Of a stretch of DNA of 64,000 nt, positions 34,531 through 45,612 are shown piece by piece. The notes below the pieces were generated by a model. That model did not search any database, was not told the origin of the DNA, and was given only the letters and a program-made list of their open reading frames with translations. The DNA is taken from contig JABMLP010000030.1 of assembly GCA_013176395.1 (NCBI GenBank), forward strand, positions 248,001 through 312,000. The letters run 5' to 3'. The stretch comes from Venturia oleaginea (Eukaryota > Ascomycota > Dothideomycetes > Venturiales > Venturiaceae). The stretch's first letter is position 1; each line of letters starts with the position of its first letter. The position numbers and the translations under genes were made by a program.

Positions 34531-35200
34531 TCAAACGCGGTAATGACCTCCCCACTCAGCCAACGCAAGAGCACTCCAAATAAAAAGCGCAAAAACAGTA
34601 CCAATCACTAACGTATTCCACCACCGAGCCGGCCACTTTTCCTTGGCACGACCAACTCATATTACGCCTCTTCAATTTTATCGCTATCAACAATAGATTC
34701 CAAGTCTGTCGTGCTGCTATCTGATCCAGAAGATATCTCAATATCCTTTTTACACCTTCGCGCATTGTGCCCAGGCTTTGAAATTGGCCAGAGGTATAGG
34801 CCTGAAGAGCGAGATCAATTCTGCCTTCTTCTTGAACGGCTATCGCGTTGCGTTGTTGAGACATTGCGTGTTGAAGAGGATAAGGGCTGTGCCAAGGAAA
34901 AGTGGCCGGCTCGGTGGTGGAATACGTTATATGAATAACAATCCACCCTCTAAACATACATACTAAGCGCCACAGAAATTGTGCGACTGGAAAGGCAAAG
35001 GTAGCGATACATAGTCCTAGTGCCAGGACGAAGAGACCGTTGAGGAAAGTGAAGAGGGAGAGGTAGAGTAGATATGGAAGGTTTACGCGTGTCCATATGC
35101 TGGGTAGGTTGGGTTGGGTCGATTTTGGGGGAAGCGAATACCATTGTCGTGATCTCGTTCGTGGCCGGAGTTTGGGGGATTCTGGGTTGTTTTGGTGGTC
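34531..35200 (-). pseudogene. Membrane-protein gene broken by a microinversion
   Basis: On the minus strand an exon (about 35200-34964) reads LPSIWTRVNLPYLLYLSL, TFLNGLFVLALGLCIATF, PVAQFLWRL and ends at a good GTATGT donor in phase 0. The next stretch in the expected sense is missing. Instead 34609-34929 is flipped: the plus strand there reads EERDQFCLLLERLSRCVVET and then CAKEKWPARWWNTL. Past the flipped block the minus strand repeats KEKWPARWWNT and goes on to a second membrane segment (LVIGTVFALFIWSALALAEW) before the stop at 34531. So the gene probably read FLWRL..CAKEKWPARWWNTLVIGTVFALF before the inversion. No start ATG is clear, because A9 and G12 runs lie upstream. The family is unknown. 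Confidence 0.45.
34609..34929. repeat. 41-bp perfect inverted repeats bounding a flipped 239-bp segment
   Basis: The 41 bases at 34609-34649 (starting TAACGTATTCC) are the exact reverse complement of 34889-34929. The segment between, 34650-34888, encodes its best continuation of the surrounding gene only on the opposite strand. Inverted duplications at both breakpoints are the classic mark of an inversion by staggered breaks. Confidence 0.8.
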
Positions 35201-35557
35201 CTTTTTTTTTGGTTTGGGGGGAGAGGGGGGGGGGGGTCTGAGGGGGGTGACTTGGATTGGTTCCGTTGAAATGGGTAGGATGATGTGTTGGGGATTTAAG
35301 AGAAGTGTGTGCGGTTCGACTGGTTTCTTTCTTTCTTCTTGGAGGGATTGATAAGTTTATTACTGTTTTGTTAATAAGATAATGCCGTGTTTACGCGTTG
35401 GGAATTGTCCATGATTGGGATTCAGCCTTGTGCTAACTGCGGGAATCATTGGCTGTGAGCACCTTTGTGATCTGTATATGGGTGTGAATCATCGAGCAGC
35501 AAATCAAAAATCGCTTTACATATTCTTTCATACTGTTGCGAGTTCATTGTACTTGCG

Positions 35558-35994
35558 GTGCGAGCCTTGCCTTGGCATGGCTTTCTGATTATGCAGCCAA
35601 GCAAAATGTGGAAGACAACTTCAACTTCAACCTCCAACTCATCTTTATCCCCATTCCTCACGCTTACAAGCTGCAATCGGCCTCCGAATAATCATGATCA
35701 TTCTCTTTCTTTGCTATGTAGGTTGACCCGGCTGACGACAAACCCCGCGCGCCTCACGCAACAACAACCCAGGCCGATGCACCAATGGAGAGATCAGATT
35801 TACGTAAACTCGCAGGCAAGGTTGTTGAAAGTAGTACAATTACTGCCGCAAAAGTAGGTTATTGTGCGGTGCATTCAAAATTAAGTATCTCTCATTCCAA
35901 CCTCAGATTAATTCTTCTGTTCATCTCTATATGGAGTTTTCCAACCTGGAACCTTTTCATCAACCAACCCAGACGTTTCAAAATCAATGAATAG
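35558..35994 (+). other. Possible relic of a small single-pass membrane gene
   Basis: One frame reads AAIGLRIIMIILFLCY up to a GTAGGT donor near 35720. After a possible phase-0 intron ending CCCAG near 35771, ADAPMERSDLRKLAGKVV follows. The membrane frame has no ATG, and the upstream ATG-bearing frame is shifted. This is a weak call. Confidence 0.2.
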
Positions 35995-36090
35995 CGCTCA
36001 TGTGGTATCCCAACACCTAACAACACGCTCTAGACTATGGTATTAACAAAAGAAACAAAACAGCGTTGAAAATAGCATCGGGCGAGCAGC

Positions 36091-37897
36091 TCAAATGTGA
36101 GCAGCTCCCTCCTCCTCCTTCTCGGCTTCGACGCCGTGACGGACACCGGCAACGCCAGTGTGCTCCGCGCCATTGCTACCGCTGTCTAAGCTGGGTTCTT
36201 TCCCTTCGATCGCATTTCCCAACATCTGGCTATGCCCAGCAATTCCATGACGATCGCCTTGCGGAACATCGCTGTTAGCACCCATCTCTCTGGAGGCTGG
36301 AGTCCAAGCAAGGTAATCACGACGAACTTCAACGTAGTCGTAAGCGAACTCGCCGAGTTGGTCATCATCCATACCGAGAAGCTCAGCTTCCTCGGAAGCA
36401 CGGAGGTGAAGACCGGGGATCTTGTCGATGATAAAAGCTAGGAGAGCACTAACTACGAAAGTGTAGCCAATGACGGCACATATGTAAGCGAACTGCTGGT
36501 AAAGTTGTTTGTAGTGGTGCTTGACCCATCCACCTGGGTAGAGACCGGTATTGACACCATCGAGACCGATGATGGCACTGTCTGCGAAGATACCGTTGAA
36601 GAGGAGACCAACCATACCAGCGACGCCGTGCTCAGCGAAAACATCGAGGGAATCGTCGATCCTGATCCAGAATTTGATCTTGGTGGCAAAATTGCACACG
36701 ATACCTGTGACGATACCGAGGACAACGGAGGCCCATGGGGTGATGAAACCAGATGCCGGTGTAGCTGCAACAAGACCGGAAATGGCGCCGGAACACCAAC
36801 CAACCATGGACCACTTGCGTGCAAGTCTGTAATCGAGGAGGACCCAGGTGATGGAACCAAAAATGGCGGTCAAGTTTGAGTTCCAGCACGCCATGACAGC
36901 GCGGAGGTTGGCACCGAAAGCAGATCCACCGTTGAAGCCCAACCAGCCGAACCAGAGGAGTACTGTGCCGAGGACGATGAGGGAGACATTGTGAGGACGA
37001 AAGTTCAACATCATCTTCTCCTGTCGCCTTCCCAAGATCATGGAGTATGCCAGTGCGGACATGCCGGAGGTGATTTCGACAGGTCCTCCACCAGCGTAAT
37101 CAAGAACACCCCATTTGTATGCCCAGCCATTCACATTCCAAACCCAGCATGCGATAGGGCAGTACACGACTGTGGCCCAGCAGAAGATGAAGACCATCAT
37201 GGGGATAAGGCGACCGCGCTCGGCAACGGCTCCGACGACAATGGCGCCAGTAACGCAGGCGAATTGCATCTGTTGAACCTGTTAGATTTTATCTACAGCG
37301 GGATTGCACAGAATATACTGACCTGGTAGAAAGCATAGAGGAGATCTGGAATGAGAGGACTTCCGGGAGATGGTGCGCCCAGAGTCTTCATGAGTCCAAA
37401 TTTCTGGAGATCACCAATGTAGCCGTTTGTCGCGTACTGGCTGAATGCCAGCGAATAGCCCCAGAAGTACCATTGGAAAGTGATAACGGTCAACGCCATC
37501 ATACACGCCCAAATCAAAGACAAGGCAGATTTTCTGCGAGCGAGACCGGAATAGAGGAAGCCAAGGCCGGGAACCATTATCAACACCATCGCAGATGCGA
37601 CGATGATGTAGGCCTGGTCACCAGATGAATACCATTGGTTCAGATTTTCGACATCTGTGATTGCTGTTAGCTACATTGTTGCAGAATGCCAAACTCAGCG
37701 AATTCCGGTCGTGGTTAATGGGGCTCTTGGTTCCTTCCGTGCGCATGCGAGATGAGAGCATCTTGGTAGACAGCAGGCAAATTCCAAGACCAACATGAAA
37801 GTTAACGGGAATTAGGTATTTACTCACTTGAATCACCGCCAAGGGCAGCATTGGTGCCGTTGAATGGGGCTGGAGCCCCAATCCATGAGTAGGACAT
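36091..37897 (-). CDS. mep: Ammonium transporter, Mep1/Mep3 type, 526 aa
   Basis: Amt/Mep proteins import ammonium across the plasma membrane through 11 membrane segments. Three exons fit: 37897-37828, 37654-37323 and 37269-36091. Family marks include GLGFLYSGLARRKSALSLIW, VWNVNGWAYKWGVLDYAGGG, FGWLGFNGGSAFGAN and DVFAEHGVAGMVGLL. In the twin-His pair, the first position is Glu (GGGPVEITSG) while the second His (AEHG) is kept. Glu there is the Mep1/Mep3 state; Mep2-type sensors keep His. The C-terminal tail is cytosolic and ends with a Glu/Ala-rich stretch after a DLAWTPASRE-like segment (here DYLAWTPASRE). One HGATAR site (TTATCT, 38106-38111) lies about 210 bp upstream. It sits in the same window as formamidase and allantoicase, which also release ammonium. 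Confidence 0.95.
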
Positions 37898-40800
37898 GGT
37901 GGTGTGGTAATGCCCGCAAGAGGGCCGAGAAGGAAAAGAAGTTGTTAATGAGGGTCGGTGTAGCACAGGTTAGTAGGATAGAGGATGTAGGATGATATGA
38001 GAAGGAAGGCATGTGTCTAGTCCCACCGGCAGCACGCCAGGACCTTTATGAGAGGACACTCATACCCACCCTGCCCACGACGTCAAAGCTGTAAAATTTC
38101 AAGGCTTATCTCCCCATGTCGGGAACCAAGAAGACGGCCTCGAAGCGCGTGGTGCACAAGTGTTTCGTGGGACGTGGCGTCTCGATCTCACTACTTTGTT
38201 TTGGTGGATCGGTCTCGGGTCTGCAGGAAGGGCGCGCAGCCTTGATCCCTGAACCCCTCGTTCGTTCTCTTGGAGTCGAAAGAGTTACCCCGAATTTTGC
38301 CCTGGAGATTCTGGTTCGTGCTGTTAATTTTCGCGGAGATGCCAAAGTTAAGGACTGATCGACGTCCACCTCCACTGCACGGCCTTAAGGCCAGCAATCC
38401 ATAACTTTATTTTTACCAATAATTATTCACAGCAGAATTGTAGGCATGAAACTGGGGTAATGATGGCTTTCTGCAGCTCAGGTCGCGAATTACCATCTTA
38501 GTCGGAGCCGCCAAGATCCTTATCTCTCGATTTCTGATGTGCATGTGTAAAATCCCTGTCCTCGACCCGCGCGACGGGAGGCTACCCACGAGCCAGTCCG
38601 AGCTAGGAGGCTGCGAAGCGAATCACCAGCCGAACAACCAAACGGCTGTTCGCACCGGCCGCCATCCCTGTATTCCTATTCTACGGCACGAGGACCAGCG
38701 CGGACTCGGTCAGGCATTAGATGGACCGACATCTCTTAGCAGTTTGCTTGGCCCACGCCGTTGCAGGCATGTAATTGGATCTTTTGAGAGGTATCTATCC
38801 CTCTCAAGAGGAATAGATAAGGACGTCGAATTATACGCCAGAAAAATCCAGATACTGTTTAGAGCACGTTACCAAGGCCTGGGAAACCCTATCATCGAGT
38901 CCCGGCGAATCACCGCCCTTATCAGCCGATCCGATTATCGAGCGGGACCGGGCCCAGACTTTGAGCCTAATGACGCACGAAGCCAGCCAGCAAGCAAATC
39001 GCGATCGTGATATTGAAGCTATTCGATTCTGCCATTCATTCCCTTTTTGATTTGTACTCGTTCCTTTTGTATTGTCCCCGTCAATCAAACGCATCGGCTA
39101 ATAACATGCAACGGATTGGGAATCAACAATACCCCCTGTCACCATTCTCAGCCTCGTGGGGGAGGGGGGGGGGGGGTGATCTCGCACGACCATGTCTCAG
39201 CCTGCATCCCAGTTCCAGTACGTATTTCGCCAGTCCATTCGCCTGCTTTCTGCATCTTTCAGCAGAGCCGGGGTGCTTCGAAAAGGATGCAGCTTTGGGT
39301 TTTGACGTGCGTTTGGTGCTCTTGGTTGGACGCGAGTATATACTCGAACCTCTCCTGTCTCAACGCGGACATGGTGGGAAGCCTCAGATTTTTAATGGGA
39401 CATGTCAGTATTGGTTGTGCGTCTCTTTCCCGCCTGCAGTCTGCACCTGTCTTCTGTGGTGTCTCACGATTTGGCTTCGGCTGGTGGGGTAGGCTTGATT
39501 TGGCTACTGTCACCATGCAGGAAGGGTCGTGTATGGGCGATGCCTGTTTCGCGACGCCAGTAATAAGAATCGCATTCCCTTTGAGACGGAAGAAATAATT
39601 CTGCTTGCGCGGTGGATGTGGTCAGCGGCGTTTACAATCCCCCTCCCAATCTTCACGTTCGCCTTCATCACCATCGTAGACGGTTGGAGACGCAGACAAT
39701 GATGCCACGACGCATAAAGTAAACCCAGACCCAGGAAGCAGGAAAAGTCACGGCTTCTTCCTTGAATCTTGACGGCCGTTGAAAGCTGCATCTCTATCTT
39801 TGGATGCGGTTTGTTCCTGGACGAAAATTACACGGAGAAGGGCAGACTAGATCTGGAATAGCAGAGGCCAGACTCCATATTCCATCCAACGGGCCAGGCC
39901 TTTGGAAAAAAGGGGCTATGTTGCACGCGCTCGCCCCGGACATGAGTGCTCACGGAATCTTCTGACACACGAGCGATTGGCTCCCGGCGCCTGTGTCGCC
40001 CTATTGGTAGTCGGCACTTGTCATTGGATTGTGTGGCTTATCTTTGCTATCTTGACGAGCGCGGTATTTTGCGATGGTGTGGTCATAGATTCAATTTGGG
40101 ATTTGGAAGGAAGGAGAGACTGGAAATAATTTGTTTACGCGTTTTTTTTATTGGCTCGGTTTCTACCGATCGCTTTTGGGTGGGCCTTTTTGGCCATGCA
40201 TAGTCATACATAGTAATTTTACTACGGAGGTATGGTCTCGAGGCTATTAAAAGTTGGCCACGGATCGTAGTAGACGGATTCGAGCTTGATCGAGTACCTA
40301 CCTGTGTATCCATGTCCGCGGCCTTTCCCTCTAATCGAACGCTGTTGCTATTTCGAGCCCGTGTGATCTCAGAGACGGTGGGCTTAGAGGAAAGCTTGTT
40401 GAATGACGATCATAGGAGATGCATGTTTCAACGATATGATCTCACTTTTTGCTTTCTTTTCTCAAGGTCTATCCTTACATGTTGCAACGGCGACTTCGAG
40501 GTTCTATCCACTCAGCCAGCGCATGAAGTCAGCCGGACTTGTCATCTGTTGGGGCGACCAATTGTTATCGGATTGTTGGTGATCTTTCCGTTGGATCACA
40601 AGAGGATACACGGAGAAAAGCCCGCGTTGTGGTTCTATCGCATCCGCTGAGCGCGTGCGGAATTTATTGTACTGCTTGCCTTACTCTCTTGTGCACGTGA
40701 TCATGATCGCACATGTAGCGAAGTCGCTGCGCAATTATGGCCTGCCGAATGTGCTGCTTCAGACATTTAAATCGCCATCTCATCTCCAGCTCAACTTGGA

Positions 40801-42582
40801 TGCAGGAACACAAATAAAGCCACGCGAGTGGACGTTTCCAAACGCACCTGGAAACACATGCAAGCAGCTTCAACTGGTGCGACAGGAGAAACCAAACAAC
40901 TGGAAGCCAGAAGGAAAGACCCCCTTTCCCGGCTGGAAACATCGAAAATTCGAAGACGAACTTCCACCACACAACCAAAACCCATCAAAATTCGTAGGGC
41001 ATAATCCGGAGATATCCAGTCTTGAAATCCACATCCGGATCTAAAGAGCCTGGAATTCCCGCATGTTCATATGTGGAATCCCCTTTCCTCACGTCTCACT
41101 CGTAGTATTCGAGACCCTTACCGACATCACACGACCATTTCATCCCCATGAAACTCCACGCCTGAGTAGCCAAACATGGCTGTCCATGTCTATAAGAACA
41201 GGCACGGGAAAATATATAGAGTGCACAGTGAACTACGTGGCGATCATCCGCTATCTTGGAAACAGGGCTGCCGGGATCGGGCCAAGGCAAGACCGCTATC
41301 GTGTACGTAAGGAACCTGGACGGGCTGTTTGAAGCGAAGCGAAGATGGATGTTCCCACCTCCGCAGGAAATCGGAGGGAGGGTTTGGAGGATGCGCATGA
41401 CGGGGAGGAAAAAGTCTTGGTCTTTTTGTGAGATGTTGAGATGGAGGGTTTTTTTTTTTCGGTGTTCCGGAGCCGAGGGGGGGATTTGTTAACTATTGCG
41501 GCTCATCTTGAGGGCATGATGGAGAATTATTAATAGACATGATGACTGGGGGAAAACGCATGGAAGAATTGCCTGGCTGAGTTGAGGCTGGGCTGTTGGC
41601 GACTCCGGTGAAGAATCATCCATAGCCACAGTGACCGGGGAAAAACGCATGGAAGAATTGCTCAGCCGAGTCCAGGCTGGGCTGTTGGCGACCGCAACTC
41701 CAATGAAGAACGACAAGCCGGGATCTGCAGGATAAATCAGTATGCTATTACCCGGATGTGGTCGGAAAGGTTGAATTCATTATGACTCCTAGACTATGGA
41801 GTATTGATCAAGCTATGCTGACCGTGGGAGCTGTCTGATGATGAGATGGTGAGATGGTGAGTGTCTGAACAGGTATATCAGGAACGAGTTTGTGGAATGT
41901 GGATTATCCCAGGACAGTGGAATGCTGAATAACGAATTCCGCAACGCTTGAGGCTCGAGAAAGCTGGTGGAATTCACTTTTCCAGAGTTCTACTATATGG
42001 TAAGCAAGTTTCTGTGTTGCGGGCCTTCGTTTTTTGTTACTTCTTGTACTTCACTCAATTTGTTCTTAACTCATTCAATGGGTTCATCCATCATCGCTGC
42101 AATTCCGTTCAAAGAATTGGAGTATCACAAAACTACTCGTCTGTATTGTCGACTCCTGGCAACTTGAGCAAGAAGATTCGCCTTTCAACTGTCGATCTTG
42201 GTATTATGTTGATCATGTTCTGCACGAAAAGTAGCTGTCAACTGTTGACACGATAAAGACGCTGCATTCCCAGCTGTTTACATAGCATTCCTCCGGGTAA
42301 GAGGACAAAGAACCCTAATGCCAGTCCCCTCAATAGCAAACAACAAACAAGATTCTTGCCATGCATAGATTCAAATATTGGTGGCCATAACAATCTCAAT
42401 CTTAGCCATCGCATGGAAATCATGATTCAAGTCTAAAAAACGATACAGGCCGATATCAACACGCATAAGTCACCCTTAACCTACATATTCTTTCTTGGGT
42501 TTGTTGCTCACGACATCTTATCTGCAGACGGTATACCACAACTGACTTCAGAAACCACATTGTCCGCATCTAAGTCGCTACC
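37898..42582. other. 4.7-kb gene-poor region
   Basis: I cannot support a gene here. Open frames reach about 180 codons but overlap on both strands, lack splice structure and show no domains. It includes a G13 run near 39162-39176, an 89-bp tandem duplication at 41543-41720 and a T-rich stretch near 41451. The part next to 37898 must hold the ammonium transporter promoter. Confidence 0.45.
41543..41720. repeat. Imperfect tandem duplication, 2 x 89 bp
   Basis: Units at 41543-41631 and 41632-41720 share AACGCATGGAAGAATTG and AGGCTGGGCTGTTGGCGA at the same spacing, with scattered substitutions and small indels between. No function is apparent. Confidence 0.75.
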
Positions 42583-42896
42583 ATGGGAGCCGTCGTAACT
42601 ACCCTCCGAGCACTGAATCTAGCCCTCCTTAACAACATCCAACTGAATTCCTCTGCGCCGAATTCCCCGATAACGATGTCTTCAGCTACGCCCTCTCAGA
42701 ATGAGCCTGATTGTAGCCGCCAGCCAGTTCTCAAACCCCTGTTTCGACCCAGCATCGCAAGATCTTGGAACTTGTTGTCATCCTGGCCGTCTTTATGGTT
42801 TCCTATCATTCTGAATGGCCTCCTTTCGACTTGGTAATGGGCGGGTTGAGCGTTTGTTTGTTGATTTCTTTTATCTTCAAATATTGTTTGTTGTGA
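42583..42896 (+). pseudogene. Small two-pass membrane-protein gene with a frameshift
   Basis: The ATG at 42583 (or 42679, MSSATPSQNEPDCSRQP) opens a polar N-terminus. From about 42735 the coding-like frame is shifted and reads TPVSTQHRKILELVVILAVF, then a short loop SEWPPFD, then a second membrane segment (LVMGGLSVCLLISFIFKYC), stopping at 42896. Without a plausible intron to join them, a one-base indel is the simplest reading. It belongs by layout to the small membrane-protein block at 42.6-48.1 kb. The family is unknown. Confidence 0.35.
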
Positions 42897-43387
42897 GAAG
42901 AGTAATTATTTGGGCCGGGAAAAGGCTCTCAATGACGCTGAGTGTTCATCTTATGTTTGAGAGCACCTCTGAAGGTTGTTGGCTACCTAGTCATTAAGAA
43001 GGAAAGGGCATTTGATGACGCTGGACGTTGATGCGGGTGGAAGAGGTTAATGGAATTAACTTCCCTCCATGATTAGAATGGCTTTGACGTTGGTCGGAGC
43101 AGGTGACAAAGGCCGTGGTTGACTGGTGAACCAGTGGATATAGTACATGAAACAAGGTCACGCCGTGTAGCAGAACATAGAACACACTGGGGAGCTTGAA
43201 ATCAAAATTACACTTAACAACAACTGGAGAGCAAGGGAGTTCATCCTCCTCATTCCAAACAATAAACCAATCTCTAGCAATCGATTCCCAGCACAAAGGT
43301 ACGATAATCTCCACTTCATAGAGTATCGTAGTTGCTAATAAGATACCTCCCAGCTCAATCATTCTCGATTTTAACCTCGATCACGAA

Positions 43388-43788
43388 ATGCCTCGCGGCT
43401 TGCCACCCCACAAGGTCGTCTTCCTCTTCTTATGGATGACCATGGGATTCATCATCAGACCCAAATTCGAACCCACCATCTACAGCAACATTCTTCTGCT
43501 CTACATTCCCAGCATCCTCCTCATGACCAACACCATTCTTACCATCTACGCAGCCTGCCAACTTTTCAAAGACGACAAGATGTCTACTATGTCCAACGTT
43601 GCAGTTCCTGTTACCCTCTATACCTCTGCTCAGGTGAGTCAATATTAATACGAGGACCATTCTCTCCGCTGGCTTGTATCTTACTGATGATCTCCTGCTA
43701 GCCACTCGAACCCCCTCTCGAACGAGGCGATACTGCTCCCAACAGCGATGAAGGGAACGAGATCAGTGTGTTCGATTGTATACGATAA
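43388..43788 (+). CDS. Small orphan membrane protein, 110 aa
   Basis: Two exons, 43388-43633 and 43702-43788, are joined by a 68-bp phase-0 intron with good GTGAGT and CTGCTAG ends. The first exon encodes a basic start (MPRGLPPHK) and two hydrophobic stretches (VVFLFLWMTMGFII and NILLLYIPSILLMTNTILTIY), then a short linker. The second encodes an acidic tail (PLEPPLERGDTAPNSDEGNE). I do not recognise the family. The same layout, membrane exon then phase-0 intron then polar tail exon, recurs at 46802-47321 and 47655-48092. The coding call rests on the clean splice join and the sharp change of composition at it. Confidence 0.55.
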
Positions 43789-43897
43789 CTACACATGAAT
43801 GATGATTTGATCGAAACAGCCGGGTTACAATTAGACGATGTAGATTTGGGAATGACAGAGGCTGTCGCCAGTGAAATTGTTTGTCACGCAAAGTTGG

Positions 43898-43918
43898 AAA
43901 AAAAAAAAAAAAAAAAAA
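43898..43918. repeat. A21 homopolymer
   Basis: A run of 21 A 110 bp past the stop of the 110-aa gene. It could be the tail of an old retroposed insert, but no target duplication or body was found. Confidence 0.6.
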
Positions 43919-44214
43919 GTACAGCTGCTGCATGGCGCAATTGCACACGTGGGACATGCTTTTACCATGCGGCGCAAGCAACGTGGAAATAACGTGGCTC
44001 AGCGCGAGGGCGTCACAGCACAGCGTAGGGGTATATATAATTTCTACACATCCTCACATAAACGTCAAGCTTTTAAAACCCACTTCTGATAAAAAAGCAT
44101 ACTCGAACCCAACAAGCAGCAAACAAAGTAATCAACTCAAGTTCCCCTGGCAATCATAAACCAGACCAACACCGCAAAAGCTCCCGAAACCCCCAAACAA
44201 CCACCCATTCCACG

Positions 44215-44412
44215 ATGCCTCCTCGACTGCACGCCACGCTTTTACCTCCATTACACATACTTATCCCCGCAATCCTTATAATCCTCATAATCCTTGTGTT
44301 GGCGTCACGGCCGAACGATGTCTGTCAACTTTTTGCGATTACGTTCCGCGTCGTTTTTGTGTTGTTGATCGTTGCCCTCGTACAGAAGCTTGTTTGGAAG
44401 ACTGGGCCTTGA
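44215..44412 (+). CDS. Small orphan membrane protein, 65 aa, tail frame uncertain
   Basis: The ATG at 44215 encodes two hydrophobic stretches (LHILIPAILIILIILVLA and LFAITFRVVFVLLIVALV) and stops at 44412. A TATATATAA motif at about 44030-44038 could be its promoter. A shifted frame continues from about 44390 to 44578 with an acidic helical end (RIFKELEEEIDAKIL), which looks like the polar tails of the neighbouring genes. A weak intron (GTTTGG or GTACAG donor, CTGGTAG acceptor) could instead join a basic tail in a third frame. So the protein may be complete, frameshifted or spliced. The family is unknown. Confidence 0.4.
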   Translation: MPPRLHATLLPPLHILIPAILIILIILVLASRPNDVCQLFAITFRVVFVLLIVALVQKLVWKTGP

Positions 44413-44989
44413 GAGGATGGTGGGTTTTCTTTGCGAGATGTTGGGCGTGGGTGACTGGGCTGGTAGCCGATTGAGACGCTGGGAGGAGGTGAAGGTGGGG
44501 GTAGGGGGTATTGGGTTAGTAGGTACACAGAGAATCTTCAAAGAGCTCGAAGAAGAAATCGATGCCAAGATACTTTGATCGTGGCCAAAAGGCAAGTACT
44601 TGAGGGACTGTGAGTCATATGTATCGAAACCTGAGAGATAGAGACGAAGAACCAAGCAGAAGCCTTTGGAATTTCGAAATCATGAGATGTAGAAGTGTTG
44701 ACAACAATCGACTTACCAGCAGCCAACCTTGCAAGATTCCCTACTGACTACCACTCAGACAGCAAAGCTTAAGTCCGCAGTTCAAGCATCGTGAGTGTAA
44801 TTTGCCGTACATATATCTGCCCACTGACCGTGTCTGCAGAACACAAATTACTACGCCAGACTCCAATACCCTGCCACTTCGAAAAAAAGTCCAATGCCTC
44901 TTCGACGTCGCAGTTATCAAATGCGCCTGTTTATCCAGCAATGGAAGCCACTTTCATGCCTTCAGATCCGATGGATCTCAAGCCATAGA

Positions 44990-45612
44990 TGTGAAGATCA
45001 CGATCAAAATACAACATCCAACCTACTTTGCAACCCAGAATTATAACTACAACCAGCAAATCCTTATTTTCGAGGTCAAAATCTTCACCCCGAAATTATC
45101 ATCAAAACCTCTCGCCCTCTCAAGAATGCAAGGTACGTTTTATCCAACGATAAACAGAGTCCATACCAACACGTCTAAGACTCCCGAAAGCCCAACACGA
45201 CCCTGAACGCAATTTTTTTACTTCAAAAGTCCCTCATCGCGGTCGTAGCTATCCTCCTCTACTCAGCCTGTTCCGTTCTCCTCCCTATAGCTCTTATACA
45301 GCTCTCTCACAGGTACCGCGAACTCGCTATATTCGTTATCGGGTGCATTGTTTTCAGCCTCTTCATCATTCCGCTCCTAAAATTGTGCCCGAGGTTATCG
45401 ATGCGATCTCTGAGGTATGATTACCATTCGTTTATATCGGCTTGGGTATTTTGATAGTAATAGTGAACCGGCCAGAAAAATCGGCAGCATTTCGGTCGTA
45501 TAAGGCTGATATCGATGGAGGAAGCTTTCTGCGTCGAAATACATCAGATGATATTTGGAACTACAAACTACGTCGAGAAGAGGAGGAAGATCTCATCCAG
45601 GAAGTGGAATAG
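44990..45612 (+). pseudogene. DUF6594-like membrane protein, decayed
   Basis: Fungal DUF6594 proteins end in a hydrophobic hairpin plus a third membrane segment. Here a Ser/Arg-rich stretch (RSRSKYNIQPTLQP.., ending SPSQECK) meets a GTACGT donor at 45133. A phase-0 intron ends CAAAAG near 45228. Membrane segments SLIAVVAILLYSACSVLLPI and LAIFVIGCIVFSLFIIPLL follow. Coding then shifts frame (KIVPEVIDAISEV), meets an in-frame TGA at 45419-45421 where Trp would fit, and continues LPFVYIGLGILIVIVNRP and a charged tail ending REEEEDLIQEVE at 45612. One shift and one stop make it a probable pseudogene. The DUF6594 link is from overall layout and is not certain. Confidence 0.45.

Noticed and set aside
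38537..39598. Overlapping frames of 85-183 codons on both strands
   Set aside because: Mutually overlapping, low complexity around the G13 run, no domains or splice signals that improve them.
40655..41044. 129-codon frame near 40.7 kb
   Set aside because: Starts without a convincing ATG and has no recognisable domain.
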